This document shows, in pieces, positions 43,953-53,281 of a stretch of 64,000 bases of DNA. The DNA is from CAZSHG01 sp964606695 [NCBI: uncultured bacterium]. Lineage in GTDB: Bacteria > UBP14 > UBA6098. The translations under genes and the position numbers were made by a program. The notes beneath the pieces were generated by a model that was not told where the DNA came from, searched no databases, and was given only the letters and a program-made list of their open reading frames with translations. The stretch is from the NCBI GenBank assembly GCA_964606695.1, contig CAZSHG010000001.1, forward strand, positions 124,001 to 188,000, given 5' to 3'. How positions within the stretch are numbered: position 1 is the first letter of the stretch; each line of letters begins with the position of its first letter.

Positions 43953-46900
43953 TTGCGTCTCGCCAAATATGCCGCAGTCCTGTTGATTCTCGCATTGCCG
44001 ATATTAGCTCAGATAATAGATGTTCGATTAGATTTCCCCTCGGAAGATTTTCGGATCGAAAACGGTTTATACACGAAGATATACCATAACGACGGTTTTC
44101 CCAGCGGGATTCCCGGAAATCCTCAATATGTAATTGTCAGTAAACATATCCTGCTTCCACCCGGAAAGACGGTATCGAGTGTGGAGATTCAGGATGCGGT
44201 TTGGGAACCACTCGCAGATGGAACCCCCTTCCCCGCACAACCGCCGGCGGTACTCTCTGTAGGCGATCCGGGTCTATATCCGCCGGACCCCAGTGTTTAC
44301 TCGCGCGACGCATGGTTCCCACAAACGCCTTTAATTTCCCACTCGAGTGGCAACCTGTCCGGTTATAGCCTTGCGGGTATTTGTCTGGCTCCAATCCGAT
44401 GGAATCCGGTTGATGGAATTGCAGAGAGACTTGCCAGTTGCCGTTTAATCGCAGAATACTCATCCGCCCAGGAACCGCCGATAGCACCGGCACGGCGGTC
44501 ACAGCACGGAGCCGATTTCTGGGACAGGGCGGTCGGTGAGATCGTAGTTAATCCCGAATTGAAAACGCTATACTCAATTGAAATCGATCCGGATGCTTAC
44601 GATTGGGCGATTTTAATCCCGGACAGTCCCTTCATCGAACTGCTCGAACTTCTCAAACTTCGTAGAAGCTACGGGTTGAGGGATACCGTTGTGGAATTGA
44701 CAGACGTTTATTCGATTTTCCCCGGCGACGATGACGCGGAAAAGATGCGCAACGCCATAGCGGATTTATATATTGAATATGGAATCACTTACGCCGTGAT
44801 CCTTGGCGACCCTCTGATAACGCCGGATAGAACCGTCTTCGCTTTCGACTGCGAAGCGGGATTTTACGACGACGAGAACCAGATTCGTTCCGACCTATAT
44901 TTTTCGGACCTCGACGGCAGTTGGAACGCCGACGGCGACACTGTCTGGGGCGAAATCGAGGATTCGGTGGATATGTATCCGGAAGTTCTTGTCGGACGTT
45001 ATTCGCTCTTCCCGGCTTCCGACCTCGAGGGCTATATCCAGAAATTGCTTTACTATGAGATGTTCCCCTCGGAGGATTTCGCGCATCGCGGTTTGATGCT
45101 CGGACAGGTTCTCTGGGACGATCCATATACGGACGGTGGCGAATTCAAGGACGATCTTATCGATAACGTTTTCCCGGACGATTTCACTTTCGGGAGAGTT
45201 TATTCCCGCGATGGCGGCAACGCCGAAATGGGCCTGGACAGCCTGGATACCGGGCCGAATCTGATAAACCACGCTGGGCACGCAAGCAGTTCGGTGTTAT
45301 GTCTCGACCACGGAAGCTGTATATGGCTCGCCGAGATGGAGGAACTGCGCAACGAAACCCGGCCCTCGATATTGTTTTCTATTGGATGCTGGCCAGCGGC
45401 TACCGATAAGGACTGCATCGCCGAGAGGTATCTCAACAATCCCATCGGAGGAGGAACCGCGTTTATAGGAAATAGCCGATATGGCTGGGGCTCTCCCGGC
45501 AACTCCGGATTCGGGTATTCGGAGATACTGGACAGGGCGTTCTGGAGAAAAGTCTTCAACGGTTACCCCTCTCTCGGACAGGCTCTTGCCATGACAAAGA
45601 TAGACTACATCCCCTACGCGCGCTGGGAAAACGTGTGGCGATGGGTGGTTATGGAACTAAACCTGTTGGGCGATCCCGCTACCGAGGCTATCGTTGGATG
45701 GAATGAGATTGAGATAGATTATGTTATCGAAGGGGATAACATCGGCGTATGGGCGACGGACGGCCTGGTTCCGGCCGAGAGCATATCGACTAGTCTCTTC
45801 GACGATGATGGTCTTATTGACCGCGCTATAACAAATTCCTCTGGTTTCGCGAGTTTGGATATTTCCGGCACAACGGCACCGATATATATATCGTCGAGAG
45901 AAAAAGGTCTCGATTTTACCTCGGACACGATTACCACGTTAGGCCCCGGCTTTTTCAGATATTTTTACGCCGATGAATACGGATATACCGACGGCACCGC
46001 CGACCCGGGCGATACTATAAAAGTGGTATTCGATTTCGGCGGTTTCGATTTTTATGCTTCGGGAATATCCTGGGATCCGACTTCAAATGTGGGAGCGCCC
46101 CTTCTGCAATCACCCACACCCGCCGATCTTGCTGTCGGAGACTCAACTCGCATCTGGGCGAATTTTGTCATCCCGGCTGACCTAACATCGGATGAGGAAT
46201 TAACTATCGTTCCAGATATAAGACACACCAGTGGTGAAATAGGATTTTCCGTTTCGCTCAAATTGAATATCGCGGATTACAATGTTCTCGGAGCTGTTCT
46301 GGTGGATGACGATTCCTCTTTGGCAACAGGCGAAACGGCGCAGATGTGGATTTATATTCTCAATGTCGGCGACGGCACTAAAGGCGCGGGAATCCTCGAT
46401 TTATCATGCCCCGGCGGAGAATTAAACGTGAGCGGTTCGCCGTCGTTTATTCCATTAGTCTCGCCCCGGGACACGGCGTTAGTCGGACCCTTCGACATCG
46501 AATGGGCAGTGGGAGAAGACGCCATACCCGTAGTAGAACTTATGGCAACAATACGGGATATCGAGCATCGATTCTACCTCTCGACGCGACAACTCGGTTT
46601 TACACACGACGCCGAAACCGGCGAAAGTCCCTTCTTCACGACCTCGATGGAAAGCTATTGGCATCGAGTGGATACAAGGGCTTATTCCGGTTCCCGGTCA
46701 TGGTGGTGCGGAAGCGACGTTGACGGCCGTTACATCGCGGATATGTCCGACACTCTCTATTCGGAGCTTTTCGTTATTGGCGGAGATGCCGAACTCTCCT
46801 TCCACGCTTATATGTCATTCCCGAATTATGGCTCCGACGGTGTGAGCGTCGAGGTTCTGGGATCGGAAGATACAGTCCGACTGGATTATCTCGGTAGCGG

Positions 46901-47375
46901 CGGGGCACTGCTTTCGTTCATCGTCGGATGGGCGGAATATCGTTATGAGTTCGACGGCACGCCCTTCGAGCCGGGCGATACCATACGCCTTCGGTTCCGT
47001 TTCGATAGCGATTCGGAGGACGAGGAAGAGGGAGTATTCATCGACGACATCGAACTTTGCTGTAATTCGACTGAATTCACAATTGCGGTTAGAGAATCCC
47101 CCGATAAACCAGATAAGGTTTCGCTGGATGTCTATCCGAACCCGTTCAACGCCAGCTTGAAAATCGAATTAACGGGGAATTTTTCCACCGACGCGCGGCT
47201 TGGGATTTTCAACATCGACGGCAGGTTGGTAAGGGAATTACAAATGGATAATCGACATTTTATAATATGGGACGGGAATGACAAAGTGGGAGCTCCATTG
47301 CCTTCCGGGCTTTATTTCGTCCGTCTAATCGAAAACGAAAAGGTGTTTACTGCGCGGGCGGTCTTGCTTAAATAG
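43953..47375 (+). CDS. Secreted C25-type cysteine protease with type IX sorting domain
   Basis: A 1140-aa exported protein when started at the TTG at 43953, which has GGGAGG 5 nt upstream and gives a clean signal peptide (MRLAKYAAVLLILALPILAQ); a GTG at 43887 is in frame but would precede it with a second hydrophobic run. Residues ~20-190 are a C25-like propeptide. The C25 catalytic domain follows with YAVILGDPL, DLYFSDLDGSWN and VGRYSLFPASD, the likely catalytic His443 in NHAGHASS (His440 adjacent), and Cys479 in SIGCWPAATD. Beta domains (~residues 590-1040) lead to a type A CTD (VYPNPFNASLKIEL...GLYFVRL...LLK). It is probably secreted by a Por-type system and anchored or released at the surface. 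Confidence 0.9.
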   Translation: MRLAKYAAVLLILALPILAQIIDVRLDFPSEDFRIENGLYTKIYHNDGFPSGIPGNPQYVIVSKHILLPPGKTVSSVEIQDAVWEPLADGTPFPAQPPAVLSVGDPGLYPPDPSVYSRDAWFPQTPLISHSSGNLSGYSLAGICLAPIRWNPVDGIAERLASCRLIAEYSSAQEPPIAPARRSQHGADFWDRAVGEIVVNPELKTLYSIEIDPDAYDWAILIPDSPFIELLELLKLRRSYGLRDTVVELTDVYSIFPGDDDAEKMRNAIADLYIEYGITYAVILGDPLITPDRTVFAFDCEAGFYDDENQIRSDLYFSDLDGSWNADGDTVWGEIEDSVDMYPEVLVGRYSLFPASDLEGYIQKLLYYEMFPSEDFAHRGLMLGQVLWDDPYTDGGEFKDDLIDNVFPDDFTFGRVYSRDGGNAEMGLDSLDTGPNLINHAGHASSSVLCLDHGSCIWLAEMEELRNETRPSILFSIGCWPAATDKDCIAERYLNNPIGGGTAFIGNSRYGWGSPGNSGFGYSEILDRAFWRKVFNGYPSLGQALAMTKIDYIPYARWENVWRWVVMELNLLGDPATEAIVGWNEIEIDYVIEGDNIGVWATDGLVPAESISTSLFDDDGLIDRAITNSSGFASLDISGTTAPIYISSREKGLDFTSDTITTLGPGFFRYFYADEYGYTDGTADPGDTIKVVFDFGGFDFYASGISWDPTSNVGAPLLQSPTPADLAVGDSTRIWANFVIPADLTSDEELTIVPDIRHTSGEIGFSVSLKLNIADYNVLGAVLVDDDSSLATGETAQMWIYILNVGDGTKGAGILDLSCPGGELNVSGSPSFIPLVSPRDTALVGPFDIEWAVGEDAIPVVELMATIRDIEHRFYLSTRQLGFTHDAETGESPFFTTSMESYWHRVDTRAYSGSRSWWCGSDVDGRYIADMSDTLYSELFVIGGDAELSFHAYMSFPNYGSDGVSVEVLGSEDTVRLDYLGSGGALLSFIVGWAEYRYEFDGTPFEPGDTIRLRFRFDSDSEDEEEGVFIDDIELCCNSTEFTIAVRESPDKPDKVSLDVYPNPFNASLKIELTGNFSTDARLGIFNIDGRLVRELQMDNRHFIIWDGNDKVGAPLPSGLYFVRLIENEKVFTARAVLLK

Positions 47376-47399
47376 CCCGTTAATTCTGGAGAAAAAAAA

Positions 47400-50300
47400 A
47401 TGTCTGGACGTAATATTCTATTTCCCATGATCCTGGTTTTAATCTCAATATATAGTCTGTCGGCTACCCAACTGCCCCGCCATGCTAGCGAACTGGTGAA
47501 TTTCTCAATACAGCCCTTCGAGTCGTCGAAGGGCATTCCAGCCGCGCCGGTTCCGGGATTGGCTTTCAAAGGATTCGACCGCGATTACGGATACTACATC
47601 GTCCAGTTCTCCGTCCCGCTGGATAACAGGGTCAGGGAGAAAGTCCTGGGTGCGGCTAAGGGAACACCTCTGGGTGCGAGGAGTTTCGGGTTCGTCCCGG
47701 ATAATTGCCTTATTTACAGGTTGTCGGCGGAATCGCTGGATGACGTCAGGGCTCTCCCTGAAGTTCGATGGGTGGGAGAATTCGAACCGCAATTCAGACT
47801 GGATAAAAGGCTTCTCGACGACCCCGAACCTCCCGATCCCGACGGGCGTATGAAGATTTTCGTCAACTTATTTTCGGGCGAGGACATCGACGATTTCATT
47901 AATTCGCTTGTCGATTATAAACCGAAAGTAATCGAAACCGGGACGAATAAACGCCACGAATTCGTTCTATTCTCTATCGACCCGGAAATCGAGAGGAAAT
48001 TCGCTATTGCCATTTCGAACTACGAGGGCACCGAGTGGACTGATCGGCGGATGCCGAAATATCCCAACAACGACTGGTCGCGGTGGATAAACCAATCGTA
48101 TAATACAAGCGGAATGGGAAGCGTCGGTTCGGGTTGGTATGCCCAGATGTCTGCGGATGCCCCCCACACGCCCATCCATCGTAGAGGGCTTTACGGCGAG
48201 GGCGAATTGGTAGGAAGTTCCGATACAGGTATCGATTACGAATCGGTTTATTTCTGCGACACATCGCCGACTTCACCTCCTTTTATAGATTACGGCACAT
48301 CGACCAACTGGACCTCTACCGTCTCGGATAACGGACATAGGAAGATACGCGCATACAGCAAACACACTGTAGATGGCACCGCTACGGATTACCGGGACAC
48401 TCATTCCGGGCATGGCTCTCATGTCAACGGTTCTATCGGCGGTAACGATGAGGACCATACACCGCCGAGCACGACTTTCGACGCCGGCGACGGGATGGCG
48501 CAGTTATGCCGTCTAGTTTTTTCGGATCTCGAACCGACCTCCACCGACGCGTTGTATATTCCGTCCGATCTGGGTAACACTATTTTCAAATATGCCTACA
48601 ATCACGGCGCGCGGCTACATACCAATTCATGGGGAAGTCGATACAGTTCCGGCGGCACGCATCCGTATAATTCGGAATCGCAGGACGTCGATGATTTCAC
48701 CTGGGACAACAAAGAATTTTTGATTTTCTTCTCGGCGGGGAACAGCAATACTTATTATAGCTGGTATCCGCCGGACGGAATCAACGGCGAGGGTTTGGGC
48801 AAGAACATCGTGACGGTAGGCGCGGCTGAAGCCGGGGCAGGATCGGATTATACCTCATGGACCAATCCGGGTAGCACGGTGGATAATAATCCCGAAGATA
48901 ATGCCGAATTCTCGTCGCACGGGCCTTCCTCCGAAGGTCAGATGAAACCTAACCTTACGGCCTGCGGCGGATGGTATATCTTCTCCGCCGACGCCGACGA
49001 CGGGGCGTCGAATTGCCATACAGGTATCGAATACATGGGCGGCACGTCGATGTCTTCGCCTACGTCCGCAGGTTTGGCGGCTCTGGTTCGAGAGTATTAC
49101 AGCGACGGTTTCTATCCATCCGGCGCTCCAGTTCCCGGGGACGCTTTCGATGCATCGGCGGCGTTGGTCAAAGCCACGCTGGAAGCTTCTTGCAGGAATA
49201 TGACTGGTGAATACACTATCGATGCCTTTAACAATTCGGGGCATTCGGACGTGCCTTCAAACGGACAGGGCTGGGGTAGAATCACGCTGGATGACGCGCT
49301 CTATTTTGACGACACGTATGGCACTGATTCGAGGAATCTCGAGGTTTATGACGTTTCGCCGGGATTCAGTTCCACAGGAACCGATCATTATGTGATAAGT
49401 TGCGGCCCATCGACGTCGGAGTCCTTCAAGGTCGTTCTCAGCTATTCCGATTATCCGAGCACGCCGGGCGCTTATTCGGTAGTGAACGATTTGAATCTCG
49501 AGGTCGAGGTTAATGGCGATTCATATAAGGGCAACGTTTTCCCGTCGTCGGGCGCGAGATCGCAGACAGGAGGCAGTTACGACGATTTAAACGTGGACGA
49601 GGTCGTATGGTTGAACGGCTCGACTGTGTCAACGAAGCAGGTGGATGTTTATGTGCATTGCACTTCGGTGCCTTATGGCCCTCAGCCTTACGCGCTGGTT
49701 ATTGTGGGCGACTTATCTCCAAACGAGCCAAATCTGATATATTATAATCACACAATCGATGACGGCACCGGTGACGGCGATGGATACGCCGAGAAAGGCG
49801 AATCTATTACAATGCCTATCTGGCTCGAGAATGTTGCGGGAAGCGCCCCCGCGACGTCTGTTACGGGCACCGTCTCGGAAAGCGATCCGTATATAAACTT
49901 CACCGATAACTCGTTAACCTGGCCGGACATAGCTCCGGGAGACAACGAGATGTCCAATGTCAACCACTGCAAATTCGACGTTGCCGACGACGACGCTACC
50001 TGCGGGCACGTTGCGACTGTAATCATCGATTGGGTAGCCGGTGGCGGACTTTATACGGGCACCGACAGTTTCGACGTTACATTGGGTTGCCCCTCACCCG
50101 TTCTTGAATACGACAGCCACGTTATCGACGACGGAAGTGGTGGCGACGGCGACGGCTATCCCGAACCGGGCGAGTCCATAGTGATGCCGGTTAGTCTCAC
50201 TCACGTATCGGGGGCTAACGCTCAGGACGTTACGGGGACGATTTCCGAAAGCGACGCCTATATAACGATTACTGATAATTCGGCCTTCTGGCCGGATATT

Positions 50301-52997
50301 GCTATCGGCGGAATGGAACAATCACTCGCGGATCATTTTTCCTTCGATATATCGCCGTCCTGCCCAGAAGGACATGAGGTTACTTTCACGGTCGATTGGG
50401 ACTGCTACTGCGGTTCCGGATCGGATAATTTCACGGTTTCTGTCGGCGGCCCGAAACCCGAACTGGTAGACGTCCCACCGGCGGGCATCGACGATGCGGC
50501 AGGCGACGGCGACGGTTATCCAGAAGCTGGCGAGACTGTCGTTATGTCGGTCGATCTCCGCAACGACGGCACCGAAAACGCTACGGGGGTGAGTGGACGA
50601 ATTACAGAATCGGACACTTATATTTCAATAACGGACAATGCCTCAGACTGGCCGAATATCGATATCGGCGCGACACAGACATCGTTGAGCGATCATTTTG
50701 AATTCACGATCGACTCTTCGACGCCATGCGGACATGCTGTAGATTTCACACTGATAGACACCTGTAATACCGACCGTATCGATACGAATATTATCTCGGT
50801 GACAATCCAGAGTCCCGACGCCGATCTTTCGGAAAACGGGATTACTATAGTAGATGCCACCGGCGGGGACGGCGACGGTATTCCCGAAGCGGGCGAGACT
50901 TTCAGGATGGTCGTTGCGCTGGACAATAATATCGTTACAAACGCGCACGGCGTTTCTGGAACGATTTCCACCGGCGACGCTTACGTAACTATAATCGACA
51001 ACTCCGCCGATTGGCCCGATATTGCCGGGCTCGGGAACGAGAATACTATTGCACCGCATTTCACATTGGAAGCCGATCCATTGACGCCCTATCTTCACGA
51101 TGCTTCGATTACGCTGAATTGGACTTCGTGGTGCGGTTCCGGTAGTGAACCAATTACGCTGACAATCGGCGATCCCTCGGATAACGCGCCGGGAACTCCT
51201 GTTCTCGACCGTCCTTTCCCCTTCGAGCGAATCGGCGACGGCGCCGCATCGACCGAACCTGACCTTTCATGGGTCGTGCCGGTGGATTTGGACAGCGACG
51301 AACTCCATTTTGAATCCCGGTTCGGCGAGAACGAAAGTATGGCCGGCGCGACAATTATCGAGAGTGTTTCCGACGCTACTGGATTTTCGCCGTCGCCGCC
51401 CGTAGCGGAAGGTTCAGGCATGGCTTCATACGGTGTCAATTCGCAGGGTGAAGGGGCATTGTCGAATGGAACTTCTTATTGGTGGGACGCGCGCGCTTTC
51501 GATGGAAACCGTTGGGGGACTTATTCGTCCAACAGGTCCTTTACGATAGATACCGGACAAAGCGAATCCGACTGGTTCCAAACGACCGATGCCCAATTCC
51601 AGACGGGAACCGTTACCGATCTCACAGTAGCAAGCGACAGGGTGATTTCCGGCGAGGGTGTATCGATCATTTTCGAGGACGATTTTGAGGGATACGCATC
51701 TCAGGCGGAATTTGAAGACGAATGGAATACAAGCGGAAGCCATTACTCGTGGCAGACCGGAGATTACCATTCGTCTAATCATTCCATTCGGATAAACGAC
51801 GGGTCAACCTCCGCCAGAAGTTATTTTTATCATAGTTTCACGGAAATTTCCGAAGGCTATATCGAATGCTGGTCGATGACGGAGAACACGTCTGACGAGC
51901 AGGAGATTCTGAGAGTATATAACAATTCTTCTGAAAGAGTCGGCCAGATATATTACAGGTCGGGATATGTGGCGTATTGGGACGGTTCAAGCAGGACGAA
52001 TATGATGGCTATCGATCCGGGAGTTTGGCATAATTTCAGGATGGAATTCGACTGTGGAACGGATCAGATTTATGCTATTATCGACGGCACTTCGACTTTC
52101 GGCCCCTTCGATATGATTGTGGCATCTACTGCCCTTCAATTCGTATTGTCCGGTTCATATTCGACAAACGGTTATATCTGCGATTCATATTTCGACGATT
52201 ATCTTGTCTGGCAGGAGGGCGGCGCGAGCGAGGGGGACATCATTTCGGAACCGATCGTTCTGGATTGGAACGACGGGATGACGGCGTGGAACATAGCTAC
52301 ATGGACACAATCAGCCGGCGATTCGGTTGTTTTCGTATGCGATTATCGAAGCGGCGGGGCATGGACACCTTTCGATTCCGCAACCACAACCGCCACGTCC
52401 GGGACGTTGGACATTTCCAGTTTGGCAGGAGCCGATACGATAAGACTTCGTGCCAAATTGACGACATCCGGCGGCGAACAGGCCGAATTATTCGATTGGT
52501 CGGTCAGCTGGGCGGCGGGGATGTTGGGTATCGAGGTATATAAAGGTGGTCCCGCCGGGCCGTTATACAGCACGACCACATGGGATATCGGGCAATTGGA
52601 CGAGGGCGCGGAAGTCATAATGACTACCGGCGAAAGCGCATATATTAAAAACACCGGCACCGTCCCGATCGACGTCAGATTGAAGGCCGAAACTTCGACA
52701 TGGACTCTGGAAAACGCCGCCGGAACAGACGCAGTTTTATTAATGGGGCTTTTCGATCTCGATACCGAGCCGCCGATAGTAGCCGATTATAATTCTCCAA
52801 CGGACGTACTGAACAATGTGTTCAAAGCATCCGGTGAAACTGACCCGGAATCGTTCGCCAGCGATGTTTCAAACGGAGTGGATATAACTATAGGCGGCGG
52901 AAGATACCTCTACCTGTATTTCGGCGCGCCCACTTCGAATAGCGTATCCACCCAACAGATTATCACCGTGACGGTCGAAGCTCAGTCGAGTATGTAA
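47400..52997 (+). CDS. Large secreted subtilisin-like serine protease (family S8)
   Basis: An 1865-aa multidomain protease with signal peptide (MSGRNILFPMILVLISIYSLSA) and a propeptide to about residue 240. The catalytic triad is Asp275 in SSDTGIDYES, His338 in THSGHGSHVNG and Ser550 in GGTSMSSPTSAG. A jelly-roll P-like domain follows to ~770, then four tandem ~120-residue repeats with DGDG(Y/I)PE(A/P)GE motifs (residues ~776-1257), and the 602-residue C-terminal module shared with the C25 protease at 1222-5184. No SPNPFN sorting domain is present. GGAG lies 9 nt before the ATG. It probably degrades proteins at or beyond the outer membrane. A four-stem element begins 5 bp after the stop codon. 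Confidence 0.92.
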   Translation: MSGRNILFPMILVLISIYSLSATQLPRHASELVNFSIQPFESSKGIPAAPVPGLAFKGFDRDYGYYIVQFSVPLDNRVREKVLGAAKGTPLGARSFGFVPDNCLIYRLSAESLDDVRALPEVRWVGEFEPQFRLDKRLLDDPEPPDPDGRMKIFVNLFSGEDIDDFINSLVDYKPKVIETGTNKRHEFVLFSIDPEIERKFAIAISNYEGTEWTDRRMPKYPNNDWSRWINQSYNTSGMGSVGSGWYAQMSADAPHTPIHRRGLYGEGELVGSSDTGIDYESVYFCDTSPTSPPFIDYGTSTNWTSTVSDNGHRKIRAYSKHTVDGTATDYRDTHSGHGSHVNGSIGGNDEDHTPPSTTFDAGDGMAQLCRLVFSDLEPTSTDALYIPSDLGNTIFKYAYNHGARLHTNSWGSRYSSGGTHPYNSESQDVDDFTWDNKEFLIFFSAGNSNTYYSWYPPDGINGEGLGKNIVTVGAAEAGAGSDYTSWTNPGSTVDNNPEDNAEFSSHGPSSEGQMKPNLTACGGWYIFSADADDGASNCHTGIEYMGGTSMSSPTSAGLAALVREYYSDGFYPSGAPVPGDAFDASAALVKATLEASCRNMTGEYTIDAFNNSGHSDVPSNGQGWGRITLDDALYFDDTYGTDSRNLEVYDVSPGFSSTGTDHYVISCGPSTSESFKVVLSYSDYPSTPGAYSVVNDLNLEVEVNGDSYKGNVFPSSGARSQTGGSYDDLNVDEVVWLNGSTVSTKQVDVYVHCTSVPYGPQPYALVIVGDLSPNEPNLIYYNHTIDDGTGDGDGYAEKGESITMPIWLENVAGSAPATSVTGTVSESDPYINFTDNSLTWPDIAPGDNEMSNVNHCKFDVADDDATCGHVATVIIDWVAGGGLYTGTDSFDVTLGCPSPVLEYDSHVIDDGSGGDGDGYPEPGESIVMPVSLTHVSGANAQDVTGTISESDAYITITDNSAFWPDIAIGGMEQSLADHFSFDISPSCPEGHEVTFTVDWDCYCGSGSDNFTVSVGGPKPELVDVPPAGIDDAAGDGDGYPEAGETVVMSVDLRNDGTENATGVSGRITESDTYISITDNASDWPNIDIGATQTSLSDHFEFTIDSSTPCGHAVDFTLIDTCNTDRIDTNIISVTIQSPDADLSENGITIVDATGGDGDGIPEAGETFRMVVALDNNIVTNAHGVSGTISTGDAYVTIIDNSADWPDIAGLGNENTIAPHFTLEADPLTPYLHDASITLNWTSWCGSGSEPITLTIGDPSDNAPGTPVLDRPFPFERIGDGAASTEPDLSWVVPVDLDSDELHFESRFGENESMAGATIIESVSDATGFSPSPPVAEGSGMASYGVNSQGEGALSNGTSYWWDARAFDGNRWGTYSSNRSFTIDTGQSESDWFQTTDAQFQTGTVTDLTVASDRVISGEGVSIIFEDDFEGYASQAEFEDEWNTSGSHYSWQTGDYHSSNHSIRINDGSTSARSYFYHSFTEISEGYIECWSMTENTSDEQEILRVYNNSSERVGQIYYRSGYVAYWDGSSRTNMMAIDPGVWHNFRMEFDCGTDQIYAIIDGTSTFGPFDMIVASTALQFVLSGSYSTNGYICDSYFDDYLVWQEGGASEGDIISEPIVLDWNDGMTAWNIATWTQSAGDSVVFVCDYRSGGAWTPFDSATTTATSGTLDISSLAGADTIRLRAKLTTSGGEQAELFDWSVSWAAGMLGIEVYKGGPAGPLYSTTTWDIGQLDEGAEVIMTTGESAYIKNTGTVPIDVRLKAETSTWTLENAAGTDAVLLMGLFDLDTEPPIVADYNSPTDVLNNVFKASGETDPESFASDVSNGVDITIGGGRYLYLYFGAPTSNSVSTQQIITVTVEAQSSM
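49725..51170 (+). repeat. Four tandem ~120-codon repeats in the subtilase gene
   Basis: Repeat units begin near 49725, 50094, 50454 and 50817. Each encodes a DG.G.GDGDG(Y/I).E.GE loop, then ESD.YI.(F/I)TDNS..WPDI and a Cys-containing HA-type strand. The Asp-rich DGDG loop resembles Ca2+-binding loops (calcium use is inferred). The DNA has diverged, so the duplications are old. Confidence 0.85.
51189..52997 (+). other. Shared ~600-residue C-terminal protease module (copy in subtilase)
   Basis: Codes residues 1264-1865 of the subtilase. It is collinear with residues 720-1320 of the C25 protease at 1222-5184, from the PF...RIGDG opening through FEDDFEGYASQAEFE, YVAYWDGSSRTN, GTLDISSLA, DTIRLRAKL and LFDWSV to the final GRYLYLYFGAP beta domain. 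The final ~150 residues may be the part that directs export or attachment, by analogy with other C-terminal tags; this is inference. Confidence 0.85.
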
Positions 52998-53002
52998 CGT
53001 TT

Positions 53003-53271
53003 GGGGGCGTCGAGCGGCAAAGGCATTTCCTCCTGAAAATATTGACTATACTTTTCTTATTAATTTATATCCTATCCACAGCTTTTTCCCGCATAGGCCT
53101 TTGCCGCCTGGGGCAAATCGCTAAAACGAGTTCTCACTGTATTCGGCCAATTCCACCGGCGATTTGCCCCGCCCCGCTATATTTTATAGCAGGATGTGTA
53201 GTCGCGTTAGGGCTCAATATCTAATTTAACGGTTACTTCAGGGTCAGGCGAGTAGCGGGGCCGACGCCCCC
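53003..53271. repeat. Four-stem palindromic intergenic element, copy C
   Basis: This 269-bp element starts 5 bp after the subtilase stop and ends 10 bp before the ABC-F stop, so it fills the gap between convergent genes. P1 is a perfect 10-bp inverted repeat (53003-53012 with 53262-53271). It encloses P2 (53014-53024 with 53097-53107, perfect 11 bp), P3 (53110-53121 with 53159-53170, perfect 12 bp) and P4 (53171-53179 with 53253-53261, perfect 9 bp). Linkers are 1, 2, 0 and 0 nt, and loops are 72, 37 and 73 nt. P3 shares GGCAAATCG/CGATTTGCC with copy A. No protein, tRNA or terminator feature explains it. Confidence 0.88.
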
Positions 53272-53281
53272 CGGCCGTGGA

